Of a stretch of 64,000 bases of DNA, positions 58,185 to 64,000 are shown piece by piece. Both the position numbers and the translations under genes were made by a program. How positions within the stretch are numbered: position 1 is the stretch's first letter; every line of letters begins with the position of its first letter. Under the pieces are notes generated by a model. The model searched no databases, had not been told where the DNA came from, and saw nothing but the letters and a program-made list of their open reading frames with translations. This DNA comes from Cymodocea nodosa (taxonomy: Eukaryota; Streptophyta; Magnoliopsida; Alismatales; Cymodoceaceae): positions 9,320,001 through 9,384,000 of the forward strand of contig CM072343.1 in assembly GCA_036874045.1 (NCBI GenBank). The letters are read 5' to 3'.

Positions 58185-59989
58185 TGTAGGATCGAATGGC
58201 TACACAAGAGGGGGGTGAATTGTGTTTTTCAACATTTTCAATTATAATTGAAACTTCAAAATCAAAAATAAGTCAAGACACTATTTTAATCAAATCATTT
58301 TATTCAAGGTTTCAATTACAATATACAATTGAATTCTCCTTAGAAATTGTAGATGCAATTATATAACGATACCATGTTTCATCTAATCAATTTCATAACT
58401 ACAAATAGAGAATACTAATTTATGGAATTTAAAACATTTCTCCCTATTTGAAATTTTTCTTTTTCTTCTTCTTCTTCTTCTTCTACAATTCTTCAGTGAC
58501 AAATATCTAACTTTCTTTGCTTTTACAATTCTTCAATGGCAAATATCTAACTTTCTCTACTTCACTGAATTTATTTTCTTCAGATTCTTCAAATCTTCAG
58601 TGATATATATCTAACTTTCTCTTCTTCACTAAATTTTCTTCTATTTGAGAGCTTTTCCTTGGAGAGGTGTTTTGATCCCTGAAAATATATTTTGTTTGGT
58701 GTGTAGGGATAATTGATCAACAAGAATTCTATACCTTTTATACTGTATCTTCATTTCATGCATATCCTCCACGTTTAACCACAATCAGTTTTCCACTCTT
58801 CATGTCTTCTCTTTTTCCTTAATCGAAATACACATGTTTTGACTCATGTTTTCCTTTTTGAATTTTCTTTATTCATCAATCTTAGATCTTTGAAAAATTT
58901 CTTATAAAATAAACTTTCTCATCCAAAATTTTTCATCAAGTGTAATAACAAGTTGTTACGTTAATGTTAACTAAATGAGTAAAACAAGTAGATTTATAAC
59001 TTAATGTATCTAACTTAAGGAGTTCATCATGTGCCAAATCATGTGACATGTACTATAACTAACTCAACGAACTAAGTCCGTGGTGTTACAGTTAACTCAA
59101 TGAACTAGTAAAAATGACTTTCAGAAGGTTAAATGCTAATTCATTGAAAAGTGTTTAAGTATCGAATAGTTAAGTTTCTAAGTATCTGAAATATCTTTTT
59201 ACCATAAAACTAGTGAGACACATGTCGTGACTTGAAAACGTGACTTAAGTTATCTTTCAGAAGGTTAGATGCTAACTCACCGAAAACAATTTGAGTTTTG
59301 GATAGTTACGATTGTAAGTCTCCAAAAAACTCCTGATAACTCACTAATCTAGTAATAAATAAATGCTTTTATAATAAGGTATTTACCACATGAAATAATA
59401 ATAACTTTAAGTTTATAATGCAAACCTAACACGTTGCCTTAGTGTTCAATATAGCAACTCAATGCATATAGTTATGTTAATTTAACGAGTTAAACATATG
59501 CAACTCAAGTGATACAATATAACATTCGTAAACTTTAATTTCACCACGTGCATAATACTAACTTAACAAGTTCGTCTCTTCATTTCAACCTTTTGTTCAC
59601 TAACTTAACGAGTTGTCACATGAACTATTTTAATTTTTAAGCCTATAACTCAATAAGTTCTCACATGACCTTTTTACAAATAACGCACTAACTCAACTAG
59701 TTGTCTTAACATGCATTGTACATGATACAGAAAATGTAGCTTTAAAACATATCATGCTTTACAATAAAAACACACATTAACTTAACATTTAGTTAAATGA
59801 AAAGTTAGTATAACTTAACGACAAGTTATTTAACATAGCATAATTTCAGATCCAATATAGACAAGTATTTATATCAGTAAACTTTTTCTGTATTAATTGA
59901 TGTTCTTAATTTATTTTCACAAACAATAGTAATTGAGTAAATATGATTACATTCATTTAGCACACATCATCAAAACAAAATACTCAACA
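58185..59989 (-). repeat. Family B LTR (3' LTR of a further copy), about 1.8 kb
   Basis: The plus strand starts TGTAGGATCGAATGG and ends AAATACTCAACA. Three units of the CTTCAGTGACA tandem repeat lie at 58480-58650 next to (TTC)n at 58458. It is longer than 30506-32149 mainly because of extra sequence around 59105-59345 rich in TTCAGAAGGTTA-type pieces. Only four bases (ACGT) separate it from the family C LTR. Confidence 0.9.
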
Positions 59990-62122
59990 ATCTCCCCCTT
60001 TTTGATGATGACAAAAACCATATTAAATCAATTATGAAATATGTTTAACTCAACGAAGCACCTCCATTGGGTTAAGTTTTAATTCAACAAACAAGTTTGT
60101 TGACTTAAGTTCACTTAAGCTTATTTATGTTGTTTGTGTAAAAATCATCTCTTAGAAGTAAAACTTTCAGAAAAATTCCAACAACCACATAATCATCTCC
60201 CCTTTTAACATATACATTTAAACTTAAAATCATCTCCCCCTTTTTGTCATTAATCAAAAAGATTATTACAAAGTATTAAAACGAGATACAAGTAGGTACA
60301 GCTAAAATTTGTAAACTTTAATAAGAAGTAAAACACATTTATAGTAAAATGTATTATTCAATTAGTAAATACAAGCATTACATTTTGTATTCAGAAATCA
60401 AGTAAATAGACAAATGACAATACATTTATCTATTCCTCCTAATAATATACCTATAGCATTACAAATTTTATCTCCTAGATGCCTAATATCATTTTTGATT
60501 TCATTCAGCGCTACATCTAAGTTAGGAGGTAGCTCAGGTTGCTTTTGTACTTGATTTGAATAGGTTTGCTATCATTGTTGATGTGGAAGGTCAAGTTGTT
60601 GTTGTTGTTGTTGTTGCTGGTATTTTTGCAAATCTTTTATACTGAATGCTCTCATTCCTTTAGTTTCAGAAGGCCAGTCAAATAAATCCAGTTGGCTTGC
60701 AATAATTCGACATACAACATCACCAAAAAATAACTTTGAACTCATATGCTGTAGTTGATATATGAAAACATCAAACCAATTTATTTGTATTCTGTTCAGT
60801 ATGACATAAGTTGCATATAAACAACTTCTACTTTCTTCTAGATTATGTCTGACTCTCTAAAAGAAATTTGCAATAAACCTAGCTTCTACATTTAGATTTT
60901 CCATTAATCTCATTTCTGTATATACATCTAGAATTTGTGATAAAAATTGAATGTTCCATTCCAATTGTCTAACAATGTCAAATCTGTTTGTAACAACACC
61001 TTCATTCCTTAATCCCAAAACTTCCAAAATTAATTCAAGAGATAAAGTAAACTCCTATTCAGATATTTGAGTTTTCAAAAGATTATCATTTTGTACCAGA
61101 TTGCTGTAAAAAGTTGCAATAAGCTCTCTATATTGTTTCCATTTCGTTCCAACTAGTAAGAATTGCATTATGCCTTGAAACTCAAATAAATCCTTTATTT
61201 CCAATAAACTTCTAAATTTTATTGGTCGAGCATGTAGAATTTGACATGAAATCAAACTATTATATTTCTTCAATGCTTCCTCAGATCTAAAATAAATTGA
61301 ATTGCCTTGAATGTTCAGTGTTCTATACTTAGAAGGTGATACGTGAAGCCTTGATTCAGAAGTTAAGTCTCCTTTGGGAATCTCTTCTTCAAAATGAATG
61401 TCATTGTGTTCCTTTGTCGAAATATTTTCTTGAAGCTGCTCAAGTAAGCTTGATTCTCTAGCTTCAACAATGTAAGGAACATTTTCAATATCTGCAACAT
61501 CCATTAATTTAGTTTCTATAGAATGTTTAGAGTGCAATTCTTCCACAAATTCAACAACCGGTATATCTATTTGTAATTCTTCATTTTCCTCAACAAATAT
61601 TTCCATTTCTACATGTTGTGAATTCTCAGACTCTAGTTTTATAGATTTTGAAAAAGGTTGATCAACGTTAAGCTCTTCTAGAGTCTTGTCTTTTTCAATA
61701 GTTGCTACTTTAGATAATTCAACCTCTAAACTAGTTACTGCCTCAATATTTTGAAGCACTTTTGCAATAACTTGTTCAATGTTGTCTGCCTAATGCTTTG
61801 ATTATTTAATTTCCTTATCATCAAGGCTTGATACTATAGAAAAACTTGAACTAATTTGTTGCTTTGATCTCTTTTCAAGTTTTCTAGAAAATGATAACAA
61901 TGTTTCATTGTCATCATCAGTTTCAGTATGTTTTGAACTGATGACCTTGTCAGATACAATGTAAGAAAGAATGTCTAGACATACATTGTCCATTGATAAT
62001 TTTCTTTAAAAGTTAGTTTGAAAAGCTTGAATCATACAAGAGCTTTCTAATGTACTCGTGTAATAAGCTTTCAATCAACAAACCTAGGTCTAATCAGGAC
62101 CTTAGGTTGCCATATTTAAACA
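59990..62122 (-). mobile_element. 3' internal end of a family B Sirevirus
   Basis: Polypurine tract (59990-60015), 3' untranslated part, extra ORF (60420-61993) and a short spacer (61994-62122) equal to 35711-35850. It is interrupted at 62123 by a plus-strand family D LTR. Pol of this copy is not in the window. It is broken. Confidence 0.8.
60420..61993 (-). pseudogene. Extra ORF after pol (family B, second copy)
   Basis: It matches 32800-34246: acidic Ser/Glu-rich half (ELNVDQPFSKSIKLESENSQ), then SKYRTLNIQGNSIYFRSEEA, DLFEFQGIMQFLLVGTKW, ATFYSNLVQNDNLL, LGLRNEGV-like block and a glutamine-rich end from a (GTT)n/(CAA)n run at about 60594-60620. It is broken. Confidence 0.65.
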
Positions 62123-63555
62123 TGTTAGGACCCTAGTATTTTGATAATGCAAAAACCTGTGTGAGAAAACAAATTGTATTTCATAGATAAGACAGTGCAG
62201 CAAAAGATCGGAAGGCAAATAAATAGATACTAGTAATTCAGAAATTACTACTATAAAGCTACAAGAAAATCGGATAGTTACCAAGCCTAAGTATCCGTAA
62301 GAAAGATAATCTTCGGTAAGTTACAGGCTTAAGTATCTGAAGAGTCAATTTAAAGCAGCAGAAATACCATTAGACAGTTAGAAGAATAACAATCTGAAAT
62401 TACAAGGCCTTCGAAGAGTTGTGAAAGATAGTTGGTTGAATGATCGGAGAGTTAAGGAGTTAACTATCCAGAAGCTCAAGGAAAATCAGAAAGTTAGAAA
62501 GGCTAACTATCCAAAACTTAAGTCAGTCAATTTCCCACGTGCAGAAATTCAGAAGAGAAGTTTAAAGAGTTTTTCGAAAAGGTAGAAAGCTAACTATCCG
62601 AAATTTGAAGAGTTTCAGTGAGTTACAATTATAACCATCTGAAAGTTATTCTATTATACACGTGCTGAAATAAGAAAGCAGTTGGAAACTTAAAGAAGGA
62701 TTTCAGAAGGTTACTGTAGCTAACTATTTGACAATCAAAGGACACTTCGGTAAGTTACAGTTGCAAGTATCTAATCGAATGACAACTCATATGTACAATC
62801 TGAAATCCTACATGGCAGAATGATTTAAGTGACTTTTCAGTAGGTTACTATTGATTTTTGGAGAGTTACATGGCACAACCTTCAAAAAACACAAGAAATC
62901 AGAAGGGTATCTTGAAATACCTCCCTAAATAGTAACTTACCATATTTGGGTCTGATTTCTTAGCAACTATAGCAGAATACATCCGTTGGAAGAGAATATG
63001 ATCGTTATACCACTTGGTATAAATATGAGAAGTGAAGAGAAGATCATAATAACGAAAAATGATTATTATACTATGAGCTACAAACACTTTCAGATATACA
63101 CTCAAGTCTACATCATTCAGAAACACTCTCAAGTCTTTTGCAGCACAAAAGCTCCCTACGCTCAAACTCTATGTTACAAACTCAAAGTGTTAGTTTGTGA
63201 GTTTTAACCTGAAAACTCTCTGTTGGTTGAGAGCTTCAACCTGAAAGCTCAAAGAAAGGTTGGTTGTTGAGCTTATACCTAAAAGCTCTAAGTGTTGGTT
63301 CTTACTTCAACTTGAAAGCAAGTGTTGTAAGTACTCATATACTTAGTGAAGCTCAAGTGTATCTTGGGGGTGGACTAGCCGAGTTGGTGAACCACCTAAA
63401 AATTGTTGTGTGTTACTTTCAATATACTACTTTACATCTAGTTAAATTATTTCAAGTCATTGATTAATAGAATCAGTTGATTCTAAATTAAAAGAATTAA
63501 AATTTACACATCTTTACCATTCAACCCCCCTCTAGTGAGCCTACCGATCCTAACA
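62123..63555 (+). repeat. 5' LTR of the right-edge family D element
   Basis: It starts TGTTAGGACCCTAG and ends CGATCCTAACA. It has the same ATTTTGATAATGCAAAAA start block as 23118, many TAACTATCC motifs (for example 62591), CACGTGC sites and a CAACCCCCCTCTAG box near the end. Confidence 0.85.
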
Positions 63556-63557
63556 AT

Positions 63558-63569
63558 TGGTCTCAAAGC
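63558..63569 (+). other. Primer-binding site of the right-edge family D element
   Basis: TGGTCTCAAAGC, a variant of the initiator-Met type site TGGTATCAGAGC, two bases after the LTR. Confidence 0.75.
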
Positions 63570-63606
63570 TTGGTTAATCCGTTATAAGATTTAACCATCT
63601 GAATTT

Positions 63607-64000
63607 ATGGCTCAATTTGCTAAGGGACAAAACATCCATAGACCTCCTCTATTCGATGGTTCCAATTATAATTATTGGAAGAATAGAATGGAGTGTTTCC
63701 TTAGGAGTTCTAATGTAAAACTCTGGAAGATTGTTGTTCTAAGAACTACACTTCCAACCAGTGATATTATGACTGGTCTGAGGAGGATGAGAGAATCATC
63801 TAGTTGGATGCTAGAGGGCTGAATGCTATATATTGTGCACTAAATGTTGAACAGTACAACAAAGTCTCTACATGTAATTCTACTCATGAAGCTTGGAAAA
63901 TCCTTCAAGTTACTCATGAAGGGACAATCCAAGTAAAGGACACAAAAATTAACATTCTATTAAGAAAGCTAGAATTATTTAAAATGAATGATAATGAAAA
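63607..64000 (+). pseudogene. Copia gag start of the right-edge family D element
   Basis: MAQFAKGQNIHRPPLFDGSN, then YNYWKNRMECFLRSSNVKLW (the N-terminal block of Sirevirus gag), followed by LNAIYCALNVEQYNKVSTCN and INILLRKLELFKMND of the UBN2 region. The start ATG lies 37 bases after the primer site. It is cut by the window end. Confidence 0.8.

Larger units (their letters stand above)
62123..64000 (+). mobile_element. Sirevirus family D, 5' end, runs off right edge
   Basis: Plus-strand 5' LTR (62123-63555), primer site (63558) and gag start (63607). It is inserted into the spacer of the family B element. The 3' part is outside the window, so intactness cannot be judged; the visible gag looks broken. 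Confidence 0.85.

Overview
The window is a stretch of AT-rich nuclear DNA from a flowering plant, probably a dicot, made almost entirely of nested, decayed LTR retrotransposons. I see no intact host gene, no tRNA or rRNA gene and no bacterial or organelle sequence. The host is judged from plant-only lineages: Ty1/copia Sireviruses (initiator-Met tRNA primer site, GGGGGAGA polypurine tract beside GATGATGACAAA, long LTRs, an extra ORF after pol) and Ty3/gypsy Athila elements (primer site of the TGGCGCC...GCCGGGGA type, Athila gag and pol motifs). The species cannot be named from this.

Layout. 1-8353: Sirevirus of family C (minus strand, runs off the left edge), with a composite insertion at 1938-4064. 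8354-11783: plus-strand Athila-type element that carries gag but no pol, and holds a captured F-box gene just before its 3' LTR. 11784-14459: gag and LTR of a second family C copy. 14460-21277 and 54641-58180: two halves of one family C Sirevirus, separated by 33 kb of later insertions. The outermost insert is a family B Sirevirus whose outer LTR ends lie at 21278 and 54640 and whose flanks read TAAAC / TGAAC, a likely 5-bp target duplication. Inside it are: a family B LTR and extra-ORF piece (21278-22680); a family D Sirevirus (22681-27662) with a plus-strand solo LTR and perfect AATCT duplications; a family E fragment (27663-29922); a family B LTR fragment and another family B 3' end (29923-36720); and Athila A (36721-54210), which is itself interrupted by Athila B (43966-53148). 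58185-62122: 3' end of another family B element. 62123-64000: start of a plus-strand family D element that runs off the right edge.

Most interesting points. (1) The Athila elements look modular: the pol-bearing copies show no capsid region, while a gag-only copy with the same LTR family carries capsid plus an F-box gene. (2) A bipartite 11-bp motif, TAACT-N3-CGA, recurs in the LTRs of several copia families and in Athila, often near CACGTG or as inverted pairs. (3) The Sireviruses carry a non-envelope extra ORF with a basic GRGRG start and a poly-Gln end. (4) The LTR/polypurine-tract border of family B sits in the loop of an 11-bp perfect inverted repeat. Coding remnants are given with rounded limits and every element is treated as a fossil.
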